The notes beneath the pieces were generated by a model. It worked only from the letters and a program-made list of their open reading frames with translations, searched no databases and was not told the DNA's origin. The translations under genes and the position numbers were made by a program. This document shows positions 8,461-17,251 of a stretch of 64,000 bases of DNA, piece by piece (the stretch's first letter is position 1; each line of letters begins with the position of its first letter). Source of the DNA: Streptomyces sp. HmicA12 (GTDB lineage: Bacteria; Actinomycetota; Actinomycetes; Streptomycetales; Streptomycetaceae); contig NZ_KB891807.1 in NCBI RefSeq assembly GCF_000373565.1, forward strand, positions 82,186 to 146,185. The letters are read 5' to 3'.

Positions 8461-9201
8461 ATGAGCAGGACACGTCGTACGGACGAGGGCCACGGCAAGG
8501 TCGGCAGCGTGCTGTCGGGCATAGCCGTGGCCCTCGGCTGTGTGCTGTTCCTCGGCGGATTCGTGTGGGGCGCCTTCGTGTACCAGCCGTACACGGTGCC
8601 CACCGGCTCGATGACGCCGACGATCGGCGCGGGCGACCGGGTCCTCGCGCAGCGCATCGACGGCAGCGTGGTCAAGCGCGGTGACGTCGTCGTCTTCCAG
8701 GAGAAGACCTGGGGCGACCTGCCGATGGTCAAGCGGGTCGTCGGTATCGGCGGCGACAAGATCGCCTGCTGCACGGACGGCAAGCTGACCGTCAACGGCA
8801 AGAAGATCGACGAACCGTATCTGCCGGCCGGTAAGAGCGTCTCGCTGACCGGCATCAAGGCCACGACGGTTCCCAAGGGACGGCTCTTCCTGCTCGGTGA
8901 CGAGCGCAGCGGCTCCCTGGACTCCAGCGTTCACCTCGGCGACTCGGAGAACGGCTCGGTGGAGCGCGGCGCCGTACAGGCCCGCGTCGACGCCGTGGCC
9001 TGGCCCCTGAACGGCATGCTGGCCAAGCCCACCGGGTTCGAGGAGCTGCCGGGCGGGACCTCGCAGCCGGGCCCCCTCAAGTGGATGGTGTACGCCGTGG
9101 TGGCCGGCGCGGTGCTGGTGCTCGGCGGAGCGGCCTACGGCCCGATCGCGAAGGCCACGCGGCGCTCACGGACCCGGGCGGCGGAGCCGGTCCGTGCCTG
9201 A
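8461..9201 (+). CDS. sipZ: Type I signal peptidase SipZ
   Basis: The fourth and most divergent paralogue has 246 residues. It has an N-terminal membrane helix (VLSGIAVALGCVLFLGGFVWG), Ser50 in VPTGSMTPT, and Lys91 in MVKRVVGIGGD. Box E is altered to GDERSGSLDSS. A C-terminal helix (WMVYAVVAGAVLVLGGAAYG) gives two anchors. GGGGAG at 8447-8452 supports ATG 8461. It is separated from sipY by 92 bases and overlaps the NUDIX gene, which fits the known arrangement in which sipZ heads its own operon. Confidence 0.93.
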   Translation: MSRTRRTDEGHGKVGSVLSGIAVALGCVLFLGGFVWGAFVYQPYTVPTGSMTPTIGAGDRVLAQRIDGSVVKRGDVVVFQEKTWGDLPMVKRVVGIGGDKIACCTDGKLTVNGKKIDEPYLPAGKSVSLTGIKATTVPKGRLFLLGDERSGSLDSSVHLGDSENGSVERGAVQARVDAVAWPLNGMLAKPTGFEELPGGTSQPGPLKWMVYAVVAGAVLVLGGAAYGPIAKATRRSRTRAAEPVRA

Positions 9202-9700
9202 GCTCGGCAGGGAGCTGCGCAAGGTGGCCCGGGTCGTCCTGCTCGACGCGGAGAGCCGCATCCTGCTGCTGCACGGCCATGAGCCGGACGACGCGGCGAA
9301 CAACTGGTGGTTCACCCCGGGCGGCGGCCTGGAGGGCGACGAGACGCGCGAGCAGGCGGCTCTGCGGGAACTGGCCGAGGAGACCGGCATCACGGATGTG
9401 GAGCTGGGCCCTGTGCTGTGGCGGCGCGAGTGTTCCTTCCCGTTCGACGGGCGGCGCTGGGACCAGGACGAGTGGTACTTCCTGGCCCGTACGTCGTCGT
9501 CGGGGGCTGCCGGCATCAATGAGAACGGCCTCACCGACCTGGAACGACGCAGTGTCGCCGGAGCGCGCTGGTGGACGTGCCGGGAACTGGCCGAAGGGCA
9601 TGAGACGGTGTATCCGACCAGACTCGCCGAGCTGCTGAACCGGTTGCTCGACGAAGGTCCCCCGAGCCGGCCGGTGGTCCTCGACACGGAAATCGTCTAG
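9194..9700 (+). CDS. NUDIX hydrolase
   Basis: The 168-residue protein carries an intact Nudix box. GGLEGDE begins it at about residue 48, followed by REQAALRELAEETGI, which fits Gx5Ex7REUXEEXGU with all metal-binding glutamates. Members hydrolyse nucleoside diphosphates linked to another moiety; the substrate here cannot be read. Start GTG 9194 overlaps the sipZ stop, so it is translationally coupled to sipZ, although no functional link to secretion is obvious. Confidence 0.88.
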   Translation: MPELGRELRKVARVVLLDAESRILLLHGHEPDDAANNWWFTPGGGLEGDETREQAALRELAEETGITDVELGPVLWRRECSFPFDGRRWDQDEWYFLARTSSSGAAGINENGLTDLERRSVAGARWWTCRELAEGHETVYPTRLAELLNRLLDEGPPSRPVVLDTEIV

Positions 9701-9755
9701 AGGCACCAGAGGCTGGCGCACAATAGGGGGACGCACGGCTGAAGGGGAACATGCC

Positions 9756-10064
9756 ATGAGCGCCGAGGACCTCGAGAAGTACGAGACCGAGATGGAGCTG
9801 AAGCTCTACCGGGAGTACCGCGACGTCGTCGGTCTGTTCAAATACGTGATCGAGACCGAACGGCGCTTCTACCTCACCAACGACTACGAGATGCAGGTGC
9901 ACTCGGTCCAGGGCGAGGTGTTCTTCGAGGTGTCGATGGCGGATGCCTGGGTGTGGGACATGTACCGGCCTGCCAGATTCGTGAAGCAGGTGCGGGTACT
10001 CACGTTCAAGGACGTGAACATCGAGGAGCTGAACAAGAGCGACCTGGAGCTTCCGGGGAGCTGA
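9756..10064 (+). CDS. DUF2469 conserved actinobacterial protein
   Basis: This is a highly conserved 102-residue acidic protein beginning MSAEDLEKYETEMELKLYRE and containing the invariant-looking YVIETERRFYLTNDYEMQV and WVWDMYRPARFVKQVRV stretches. It matches DUF2469, found next to yraN and comM in actinomycetes. It has no signal peptide or membrane helix. Function is unknown. GGGGAA lies upstream of ATG 9756. Confidence 0.9.
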   Translation: MSAEDLEKYETEMELKLYREYRDVVGLFKYVIETERRFYLTNDYEMQVHSVQGEVFFEVSMADAWVWDMYRPARFVKQVRVLTFKDVNIEELNKSDLELPGS

Positions 10065-10181
10065 TCCGCCGACGTCGCTCACCTTGCGAGTGACGGAGTT
10101 CTCCACAACCCGTCGGTAGTACACCAAGATCCACTTCTCCTTCGGCGCTGCGTCAGCGTGGGCGTCGGAGGTGATGCCGAC

Positions 10182-10565
10182 GTGAACGCACAAGGCGCAC
10201 TGGGGAAGTACGGCGAGGACCTGGCCGCGAGGCGGCTGGCCGAGGCCGGGATGACGGTGCTCGCGCGGAATTGGCGCGCGGGCCGGTCGGGCGAGATCGA
10301 CATCGTGGCGCGGGACGGCGACGCGATCGTCGTGTGCGAGGTGAAGACCCGCAGCGGAGCACGCGGCTCGGGCCGTGGCGCGGCCTTCGAGGATCCGATG
10401 GCCGCGATCACCCCGGTCAAGGCGCGGCGGCTGCGCGATCTCGCCGAGCGATGGGTGCAGCAGCACGGCGGGGCGCCGCCCGGAGGCGTGCGCATCGATC
10501 TCGTCGGCGTCCTGCTGCCGGAGCGCGGAGCACCCCGCGTCGAGCATGTGCGGGGGGTGTCCTGA
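10182..10565 (+). CDS. YraN/UPF0102 family endonuclease-like protein
   Basis: The 127-residue protein has the restriction-endonuclease-like core of UPF0102: [16 protein letters not shown], then [18 protein letters not shown], then [10 protein letters not shown]. These give the E-D-ExK active-site pattern. GGAGGTGAT at 10167-10175 with proper spacing selects GTG 10182 over an upstream start at 10158. Its stop overlaps the comM start (TGATG). Association with comM and dprA suggests a role in processing incoming or recombining DNA, which is unproven. Confidence 0.88.
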   Translation: MNAQGALGKYGEDLAARRLAEAGMTVLARNWRAGRSGEIDIVARDGDAIVVCEVKTRSGARGSGRGAAFEDPMAAITPVKARRLRDLAERWVQQHGGAPPGGVRIDLVGVLLPERGAPRVEHVRGVS

Positions 10566-12184
10566 TGGGATTCGCGCGTACGTGTTCGGTGGCCCTGGTG
10601 GGCGTCGAGGGTGTCGTCGTCGAGGTGCAGGCCGACCTGGAGCCCGGAGTCGCGGCCTTCACGCTGGTGGGGCTGCCCGACAAGAGCCTGGTGGAGAGCC
10701 GGGACCGGGTCAGGGCCGCCGTGGTCAACTCGGGGGCGGACTGGCCACAGAAGAAGCTCACCGTGGGGCTCAGCCCGGCATCCGTGCCCAAGGGCGGTTC
10801 GGGCTTCGATCTCGCTGTTGCGTGCGCGGTCCTCGGCGCCGCTGAGCGGATCGACCCGCGGGTGCTCGCCGACATCGTGATGATCGGTGAACTGGGGCTC
10901 GACGGACGGGTGCGGCCGGTGCGCGGGGTGCTCCCCGCCGTGCTCGCCGCCGCCGACGCGGGCTACGAGCAGGTGGTGGTACCCGAGTCCACGGCTGGCG
11001 AGGCGGCGCTCGTGCCGGGGATCTCCGTCCTCGGCGTGCGCAGCCTGCGCCAGTTGATCGCGGTGCTCGCGGACGAACCCGTGCCGGACGAGGAGCCCGA
11101 GACGCACGGCCGTCCCGATCCGATGCTGGCCGGGCTGAGCATGCCGGGGAGCGGGGCGGGCACCGGACTCGGCGGCCCGCTGTACGACGGGCCGGGGCCC
11201 GATCTCTCCGATGTCGTCGGGCAGGTGTCGGCCCGTACCGCGATCGAGGTCGCCGCGGCGGGCGGTCACCACGTGATGCTGTCCGGACCGCCGGGCGCCG
11301 GCAAGACCATGCTCGCCGAGCGGCTGCCCGCGGTTCTGCCGCCGCTGACCAGGGAGGAGTCCCTGGAGGTCACGGCGATCCACTCGGTGGCGGGGATGCT
11401 GCCGCCAGGAAAGTCGATGATCGACGTCGCGCCGTACTGCGCGCCCCATCACTCGGCGACCATGCAGTCACTCGTCGGGGGCGGGCCGGGAGTGGCGCGG
11501 CCGGGGGCGGTCTCGTTGTCCCACCGTGGCGTGCTCTTTCTGGACGAGGCGCCGGAGTTCAGTGGGCAGGCCCTCGACGCTCTGCGACAGCCGCTGGAGT
11601 CGGGGCATGTGGTCATCGCCCGGAGCGCGGGCGTGGTGCGGCTGCCCGCCCGCTTCCTGATGGCGCTGGCCGCGAACCCGTGCCCCTGCGGGCAGTTCCG
11701 GGTGCACGGCGGTGAGTGCGACTGTCCGCCCGCCTCGGTCCGGCGGTATCAGGCCCGGCTCTCCGGGCCACTGCTCGACCGGGTCGATCTGCGGGTCGAG
11801 GTGGACCCCGTCACGCGCAACGAACTTGCCGGGTACGGGCCGCGGGGCGAGACCACCCAGGTCGTCGCCGACCGGGTGCGGCAGGCCAGGGAGCGGGCGG
11901 CGGCGCGGTTCGCGGACACACCGTGGCGGACCAACAGCGAGGTGCCGGGACACGCTCTGCGCACCCGGTGGCCCGCCGCCCCCGGCGCCCTGGACGAGGC
12001 GGAACTTGACCTGGAGCGCGGTTTCCTGACCGCACGTGGGCTCGACCGTGTGCTGCGCGTCGCGTGGACCGTGGCCGACCTCGCCGGACGCGACCGTCCC
12101 TGCGCCCAGGACGTGGCGCTCGCGCTGCAACTGCGGACCGGGATCTCGCGCGGGGCGCCGATGACGATCGGGGCCCGCTCATGA
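10565..12184 (+). CDS. ComM/YifB-family Mg-chelatase-like AAA ATPase
   Basis: The 539-residue protein has the N-terminal chelatase-interacting domain ([19 protein letters not shown], with LVGLPDKSLVESRDRVRAA). An AAA core follows with Walker A GPPGAGKT at about residue 241 and Walker B-like VLFLDEAPEF. A C-terminal Mg-chelatase domain carries an NPCPCG motif. ComM is a hexameric helicase that promotes branch migration during recombination and natural transformation in other bacteria. ATG 10565 overlaps the yraN stop, and its own stop overlaps the dprA start, giving a tight yraN-comM-dprA operon. Confidence 0.93.
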   Translation: MGFARTCSVALVGVEGVVVEVQADLEPGVAAFTLVGLPDKSLVESRDRVRAAVVNSGADWPQKKLTVGLSPASVPKGGSGFDLAVACAVLGAAERIDPRVLADIVMIGELGLDGRVRPVRGVLPAVLAAADAGYEQVVVPESTAGEAALVPGISVLGVRSLRQLIAVLADEPVPDEEPETHGRPDPMLAGLSMPGSGAGTGLGGPLYDGPGPDLSDVVGQVSARTAIEVAAAGGHHVMLSGPPGAGKTMLAERLPAVLPPLTREESLEVTAIHSVAGMLPPGKSMIDVAPYCAPHHSATMQSLVGGGPGVARPGAVSLSHRGVLFLDEAPEFSGQALDALRQPLESGHVVIARSAGVVRLPARFLMALAANPCPCGQFRVHGGECDCPPASVRRYQARLSGPLLDRVDLRVEVDPVTRNELAGYGPRGETTQVVADRVRQARERAAARFADTPWRTNSEVPGHALRTRWPAAPGALDEAELDLERGFLTARGLDRVLRVAWTVADLAGRDRPCAQDVALALQLRTGISRGAPMTIGARS

Positions 12185-13362
12185 GGCGGGTGCGCATCGC
12201 GGACGAGGTACGGCTCGCCCGCGCACGGCTGACCCGGATCGTGGAACCGGGATGGGAGCCGGCCGGGCAGTGGCTGCGGGAGTTCGGGGCGGTGGAGACG
12301 GTGCGGCGCATCGAGGAAGCCGCATCGGGCGGCCAGGAGGAGCTCGCGCTGCCCGGGGTGCGCAGTGAGCGGTGGGCCGGGCTGGTCGCGCGGGCCCGTG
12401 AAGCGCCGCACCCGGAGCGGGACTTGGCGCGGGCGGAGCGGATCGGGGCCCGGTTCGTGTGCCCGGGAGACGTCGAGTGGCCTGGCCAGCTGGACGACCT
12501 GGGGGACGCGCGGCCGATCGGGCTGTGGGTGCGGGGCGGGCCTTCGCTGAGGATGTGGGCGCTGCGCTCGGTGGCGGTGGTGGGGGCGCGGGCCTGCACG
12601 GACTACGGCGCGCGGATGGGCGCGAGCCTGGGCGCCGGCCTCGCCGAGCGCGGATGGGTCGTCGTCTCGGGCGGTGCGTACGGGATCGACGCCGCGGTCC
12701 ATCGCGGGGCGCTCGGGGCCACCGGCGCCACGGTGGCGGTGCTCGCCTGCGGTGTCGATCGCGCCTACCCGCGCGGGCACGAGCAGTTGATCGACCGGAT
12801 CGTGGAACAGGGGCTCGTGGTGGGGGAGTTGCCGCCCGGTGATCACCCCACGCCCAGCAGATTCATTCAGCGGAACCGGGTGATCGCCGCGCTCACCAGG
12901 GGAACCGTCGTCGTGGAGGCGGCCTACCGCAGCGGGGCGCTCGGCACGGTCCGTTGGGCGCAGCGGCTGGGGCGGCACGCGATGGGGGTGCCGGGACCGG
13001 TCACCAGCAGCGTCTCCGCCGGAGTCCACGAACTGCTGCGCAAGGAGGGCGTGCTGGTCACGGACGCCGAGGAAGTCGTCGAGCTGGTCGGCGAGATGGG
13101 AGAGCTCGCGCCGGAGCGGCGGGGGCCCGTACTGCCCCGCGACCTGCTGCCGGCGGCCACGGCGCGGGTGCTCGCGGCGCTGCCCGCACACGGCACACGA
13201 ACGACCGCGCAGATCGGCAGGGAGGCCGGTGCGACCGACGACGACACGACCGCGCGGTTGTACGAACTGCGCTCTTTGGGGTTCGTCGAACGACACGGCG
13301 ACGGCTGGCAGTTGACACGCCAGGCGATCCGGTCGGTCTTTCCGGAGGGCGGAGTTCCCTGA
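12181..13362 (+). CDS. dprA: DNA-processing protein DprA
   Basis: The 393-residue protein carries the Rossmann-like DprA/Smf domain. [13 protein letters not shown] begins it, [19 protein letters not shown] contains the (S/T)GxAxGID signature, and [13 protein letters not shown] is the family RxIQRNR block. A C-terminal winged-helix segment lies around residues 320-385. DprA loads RecA onto single-stranded DNA. ATG 12181 overlaps the comM stop (ATGA). Streptomycetes are not known for natural competence, so a recombination role is more likely. Confidence 0.94.
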   Translation: MRRVRIADEVRLARARLTRIVEPGWEPAGQWLREFGAVETVRRIEEAASGGQEELALPGVRSERWAGLVARAREAPHPERDLARAERIGARFVCPGDVEWPGQLDDLGDARPIGLWVRGGPSLRMWALRSVAVVGARACTDYGARMGASLGAGLAERGWVVVSGGAYGIDAAVHRGALGATGATVAVLACGVDRAYPRGHEQLIDRIVEQGLVVGELPPGDHPTPSRFIQRNRVIAALTRGTVVVEAAYRSGALGTVRWAQRLGRHAMGVPGPVTSSVSAGVHELLRKEGVLVTDAEEVVELVGEMGELAPERRGPVLPRDLLPAATARVLAALPAHGTRTTAQIGREAGATDDDTTARLYELRSLGFVERHGDGWQLTRQAIRSVFPEGGVP

Positions 13363-13753
13363 CGGGAGACGTTGCGCCGTCCGGATGACCCCCCCGATGA
13401 CCTTGGCAATTCCGGCAGTTGACGTTCCGTCCCGATCACATAAGGGGTCGGAAGCATCCGCGCAAGTCGCCCAACGGAACGTATCTGCGCGCGTACGATG
13501 CCCTACCCTTCGCACACTGCGACACTCCAGTCACGCTACGCTCACCAGGATTCGGGTTCGTCACCTCAAATCCGGAATCAGGCAGGCAGCTCGGCACCAG
13601 TCATCACTAGACGGGCAACACGGCATCTTCACCAGCAAAGAGATTCCAGCGGCTCCCACGACCAAGACGACGATCAGAAATCAGGCCCGGGTCCAGTCCC
13701 GCGGCCCCCTCTCCGACTCGCTCGGTACGCAGCAGAACGGCACAAGGCGGCGT
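13363..13753 (+). promoter_or_regulatory. 391-bp non-coding region upstream of whiG
   Basis: This region lies between dprA and whiG. It is less GC-rich than its surroundings and has no convincing gene. A TACGAT hexamer at 13494-13499 fits a streptomycete -10 box but has only a poor -35 partner. TTGACG occurs at 13419-13424. An open frame runs through it in phase with whiG but has no family resemblance. The long spacing would allow a leader of up to about 250 bases. Confidence 0.35.
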
Positions 13754-14593
13754 ATGCCACAGCACACCTCCGGATCCGACCGGGCGGCGGTACCACCCGC
13801 CGCCCGCGGCTCCAGCGTGCGGCCTCCGGCTCCCTCCTCCCTGGAGGAACTGTGGAGGTCGTACAAGGCGACGGGCGACGAGCGGCTGCGGGAGCAGCTG
13901 ATCCTGCACTACTCACCGCTGGTCAAGTACGTCGCCGGCCGGGTGAGCGTCGGGCTGCCGCCCAATGTGGAGCAGGCCGACTTCGTCTCGTCCGGGGTCT
14001 TCGGGCTGATCGACGCGATCGAGAAGTTCGACATCGAGCGGGAGATCAAGTTCGAGACGTACGCGATCACCCGGATCCGCGGCGCGATGATCGACGAACT
14101 GCGGGCCCTGGACTGGATTCCGCGGTCGGTGCGGCAGAAGGCGCGCAACGTGGAACGGGCGTACGCCACGCTCGAGGCCAAGCTGCGGCGCAGTCCCTCG
14201 GAGAGCGAGGTGGCCGAGGAGATGGGCGTGGCGCTGGAGGAACTGCACGCCGTTTTCAGCCAGTTGTCGCTGGCGAACGTGGTGGCGTTGGAGGAGCTGC
14301 TGCACGTCGGGGGCGAGGGCGGCGATCGGCTCAGCCTCATGGACACTCTCGAGGACCACGCGGCGGACAACCCGGTGGAGGTCGCCGAGGACCGGGAGCT
14401 GCGGCGGTTCCTGGCGCGGGCGATCAACACGCTGCCGGAGCGCGAGAAGACCGTCGTCACGCTCTACTACTACGAGGGTCTGACCCTCGCCGAGATCGGC
14501 AATGTGCTGGGTGTGACGGAGAGCCGGGTCAGTCAGATCCACACGAAGTCGGTGCTGCAGCTCCGGGCGAAGCTGGCGAGTTTCGGGCGTTGA
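13754..14593 (+). CDS. whiG: Sporulation RNA polymerase sigma factor WhiG
   Basis: WhiG is the FliA-type sigma factor that commits aerial hyphae to sporulation. The 279-residue product starts [19 protein letters not shown], very close to the known protein. Region 2 ([20 protein letters not shown], then [19 protein letters not shown]) and region 4 ([22 protein letters not shown]) are intact. ATG 13754 gives the family's usual length. In S. coelicolor WhiG directs whiH and whiI and is held by the anti-sigma RsiG through cyclic di-GMP; those partners are not in this window. Confidence 0.96.
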   Translation: MPQHTSGSDRAAVPPAARGSSVRPPAPSSLEELWRSYKATGDERLREQLILHYSPLVKYVAGRVSVGLPPNVEQADFVSSGVFGLIDAIEKFDIEREIKFETYAITRIRGAMIDELRALDWIPRSVRQKARNVERAYATLEAKLRRSPSESEVAEEMGVALEELHAVFSQLSLANVVALEELLHVGGEGGDRLSLMDTLEDHAADNPVEVAEDRELRRFLARAINTLPEREKTVVTLYYYEGLTLAEIGNVLGVTESRVSQIHTKSVLQLRAKLASFGR

Positions 14594-14686
14594 CGCTGCG
14601 CAGCCGACCTGTGGTGGTGAATCGTCCCTGCCGAGGTCGGTGTGCGGGTGGTGTCCGGTGAGCTCCCGTCCCGGGCGGGGCGTCCG

Positions 14687-14692
14687 TACAGT
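14687..14692 (+). promoter_or_regulatory. -10 element (TACAGT) of a leaderless promoter
   Basis: TACAGT ends six bases before GTG 14699, and there is no ribosome binding site. This is the spacing expected when transcription begins at or next to the start codon. It also selects 14699 over the longer open frame from 14642. Confidence 0.5.
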
Positions 14693-14698
14693 GGATGT

Positions 14699-15280
14699 GT
14701 GCCAAGGATTCGAGCGGCCTCTGTGGCCGAGCACCGGTCGATGCAGCGCGGCGCCCTTCTGGACGCGGCGCGTTCCCTGCTGTCCGAGGGCGGGACGGAG
14801 GCGCTGACGTTCCCCGCGCTCGCGGAGCGGACGGGACTCGCGCGGTCGTCCGTCTACGAGTACTTCAAGTCCCGCGCGGCCGTGGTCGAGGAGCTGTGCG
14901 CGGTCGACTTCCCGGTGTGGGCCGCCGAGGTCGAGGCCGGGATGGCGCGGGCCGCGACACCCGAGGGCAAGGTCGAGGCGTATGTGCGCGAGCAGCTGGC
15001 GCTGGTGGGGGACCGACGGCACCGGGCCGTCGTCGCCATCTCCGCGAGCGAGCTCGACGCCGGGGCCAGGGAGAAGATCCGGGCCGCGCACGGCGGGCTC
15101 GTCGCGATGATCGTCGAGGCGCTCGGGGAGATGGGGCACGAGCAGCCCCGGCTCGCGGCGATGCTGGTCCAGGGGGTCGTGGACGCGGCGGTACGGCGCA
15201 TCGAGCTCGGGGCCGCGGAGGAGCCGGGGGCGATCGTGGATGCCGCTGTGGGCATGGTGCTGCGGGGCGTTCGGGGCTGA
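14699..15280 (+). CDS. TetR-family transcriptional regulator
   Basis: The 193-residue protein has an N-terminal TetR helix-turn-helix (RGALLDAARSLLSEGG, then LTFPALAERTGLARSSVYEYF). An alpha-helical ligand/dimer domain follows, rich in Ala and Glu. GTG 14699 follows directly on a -10-like box, so the message is probably leaderless. It lies between whiG and a convergent secreted M23-type protein. Its target genes cannot be told from sequence; no close palindrome stands out beside its promoter. Confidence 0.85.
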   Translation: MPRIRAASVAEHRSMQRGALLDAARSLLSEGGTEALTFPALAERTGLARSSVYEYFKSRAAVVEELCAVDFPVWAAEVEAGMARAATPEGKVEAYVREQLALVGDRRHRAVVAISASELDAGAREKIRAAHGGLVAMIVEALGEMGHEQPRLAAMLVQGVVDAAVRRIELGAAEEPGAIVDAAVGMVLRGVRG

Positions 15281-15321
15281 GGCCCGCCGGCTCGGCGCCG
15301 CAGCGGGCCCAGGCGCAGCGC

Positions 15322-15921
15322 TCACCCCGCGCTGGGGTGCCGCCTTGCCCACCCTGCCGCCCATGGCGGCAGACTGCCCAAGGCGGGTGTGGCCGGGCCG
15401 GGGTCGATTCCCCAGACGGGGAGCAGGCGTGCCGGTGTCCGGTGCAGCAGGGACGGATCCAGCAGGGACAGCGGGTCCAGGTACGTATCGCCTCTCAGCA
15501 AGCCCCAGTGGAGGCACGACGGAGCCGTGGGAGGGCAGTGGCCCGTCGGGAGTTCCAGGGCGCCGATCGCCTGGCCCGCCGTGACCTCGTCGCCCTCCGC
15601 CACCGTCGCCGTCACCGGTTCGTACGTCGTGCGCAGGGGCGGGTCGCCCGTGCCGGTCAGTTCGACCGAGACCACTCCTCGTCCCGCCACCCGGCCCGCG
15701 AACGAGACCCGGCCGGCCGCCACCGTCCGCACCGGAGCGCCGATCGGGGCCGCCAGGTCCACGCCCCGGTGGCCCGGGCCGTAGGCGGTCGCCGGTGGGG
15801 ACCAGGCGCGTACCACCGCGGGGTGGTCGCCCACCGGCCAGAGATCGGCCGCCTGCGCCGGTGCCGACCAGGCGGCCAGCAGCAGTATCACCGAAATCGT
15901 CACGCAGAGTAGTCGTCGCAT
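15322..15921 (-). CDS. Secreted M23 (LytM-like) peptidase-family protein
   Basis: The 199-residue product has a signal peptide (MRRLLCVTISVILLLAAW, cleavage after APAQA). Its LytM fold carries HRGVDLAAP, giving the HxxxD zinc ligands. The second motif is SCLHWGLL, so the usual HxH is changed to CxH. An upstream GHC may supply a His, and the two Cys could form a disulfide. The last part (YLDPLSLLDPSLL) is typical of an actinobacterial subgroup. It may cleave or bind peptidoglycan. It faces rpsB divergently. Confidence 0.82.
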   Translation of the reverse strand: MRRLLCVTISVILLLAAWSAPAQAADLWPVGDHPAVVRAWSPPATAYGPGHRGVDLAAPIGAPVRTVAAGRVSFAGRVAGRGVVSVELTGTGDPPLRTTYEPVTATVAEGDEVTAGQAIGALELPTGHCPPTAPSCLHWGLLRGDTYLDPLSLLDPSLLHRTPARLLPVWGIDPGPATPALGSLPPWAAGWARRHPSAG

Positions 15922-16028
15922 GGCGGAAATGATCCGCGAGCGGGCCGAGTCCGGGGGATCTTGGCCGGGAAACGTGGACTACCGGGCGGTTGTGGACAGC
16001 GGCGTCACCCGGTACCTCGCGGGTCCCG

Positions 16029-16034
16029 TACACT
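16029..16034 (+). promoter_or_regulatory. Possible -10 element for rpsB-tsf
   Basis: TACACT fits the -10 consensus and would give a leader of roughly 150 bases before rpsB. No good -35 is visible. The intervening leader (CGCACGTGGCAGGCGCG region) may hold S2 control signals, but none is proven. Confidence 0.3.
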
Positions 16035-16190
16035 TCTTGTGGCGATCCGGGCCACCGGATCGACTTCGCACGCCCCGACACCGGGCCCATTCGGGTTTGT
16101 GTCAGTGCCTTTCGGTCCCGTGCTCACGCACGTGGCAGGCGCGCATCGGGGCGTCAGGAAACAACCGAGAACACCCAGAGGAGTACGGCC

Positions 16191-17120
16191 ATGGCCGTCG
16201 TCACGATGCGGGAGCTGCTGGAAAGCGGCGTCCACTTCGGTCACCAGACCCGTCGTTGGAACCCGAAGATGAAGCGCTTCATCTTCACGGAGCGCAACGG
16301 CATCTACATCATCGACCTTCTCCAGTCGCTGTCGTACATCGACCGCGCCTACGAGTTCGTCAAGGAGACCGTCGCCCACGGCGGCACGGTCATGTTCGTC
16401 GGTACGAAGAAGCAGGCGCAGGAAGCGATCGCCGAGCAGGCGACCCGCGTCGGCATGCCCTTCGTGAACCAGCGCTGGCTGGGCGGCATGCTCACCAACT
16501 TCTCGACCGTCTACAAGCGTCTGCAGCGCCTCAAGGAGCTCGAGCAGATCGACTTCGAGGACGTCGCCGCGTCCGGTCTCACCAAGAAGGAGCTTCTCGT
16601 GCTCTCGCGCGAGAAGGCCAAGCTGGAGAAGACCCTCGGCGGTATCCGCGAGATGTCCAAGGTTCCCAGCGCCGTCTGGATCGTGGACACCAAGAAGGAG
16701 CACATCGCTGTCGGCGAGGCCCGGAAGCTCAACATTCCGGTCGTCGCGATCCTCGACACGAACTGTGACCCCGACGAGGTCGACTACAAGATCCCGGGCA
16801 ACGACGACGCGATCCGCTCCGTCACCCTGCTCACCCGCGTGATCGCCGACGCCGTCGCCGAGGGCCTCATCGCCCGTTCCGGTGTCGCCACCGGTGACTC
16901 GAAGCCGGGCGAGAAGGCCCAGGGCGAGCCGCTGGCCGAGTGGGAGCGCGACCTGCTCGAGGGCGAGAAGAAGGCCGACGAGAAGGCCGAGGAGGCCCCG
17001 GCCGCCGAGGCTGCTGCCGCTGAGGCCCCCGTCGCCGACGCCGCTGCCGAGGCGCCCGCTGCCGAGGCGCCCGCCGCCGAGGCTCCGGCCGCTGAGGCCC
17101 CGGCTGCCGAGCAGGCCTGA
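16191..17120 (+). CDS. rpsB: 30S ribosomal protein S2
   Basis: The 309-residue protein starts [19 protein letters not shown] and contains the S2 signatures [20 protein letters not shown] and [19 protein letters not shown] upstream of ATG 16191 is the ribosome binding site. The last about 45 residues are a low-complexity Ala/Glu/Pro tail built from repeated EAPAA units; this extension is common in streptomycetes but its length varies. tsf follows after a hairpin. Confidence 0.97.
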   Translation: MAVVTMRELLESGVHFGHQTRRWNPKMKRFIFTERNGIYIIDLLQSLSYIDRAYEFVKETVAHGGTVMFVGTKKQAQEAIAEQATRVGMPFVNQRWLGGMLTNFSTVYKRLQRLKELEQIDFEDVAASGLTKKELLVLSREKAKLEKTLGGIREMSKVPSAVWIVDTKKEHIAVGEARKLNIPVVAILDTNCDPDEVDYKIPGNDDAIRSVTLLTRVIADAVAEGLIARSGVATGDSKPGEKAQGEPLAEWERDLLEGEKKADEKAEEAPAAEAAAAEAPVADAAAEAPAAEAPAAEAPAAEAPAAEQA

Positions 17121-17150
17121 CCCGTACGGGATTCGGTTTCGTGAGTGACA

Positions 17151-17178
17151 CGGCGGGGGCCCTCTTCGGCCCCCGCCG
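17151..17178 (+). terminator. Intrinsic terminator or attenuator between rpsB and tsf
   Basis: An 11-bp GC-only stem (CGGCGGGGGCC at 17151-17161, complement at 17168-17178) closes a 6-base loop. It probably reduces read-through from rpsB into tsf or protects the rpsB 3' end. Confidence 0.75.
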
Positions 17179-17251
17179 TTCACCCGTGGCCGTCCGTGCG
17201 TGACCTTTCGTCGTCAGACACTTCAGACTTCGTAGAGAGAAAACCAGGATC

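Noticed and set aside
13385-13753. In-frame N-terminal extension of whiG
   Set aside because: WhiG has a fixed length near 280 residues and starts MPQHTSG; the upstream stretch shows no similarity or coding bias.
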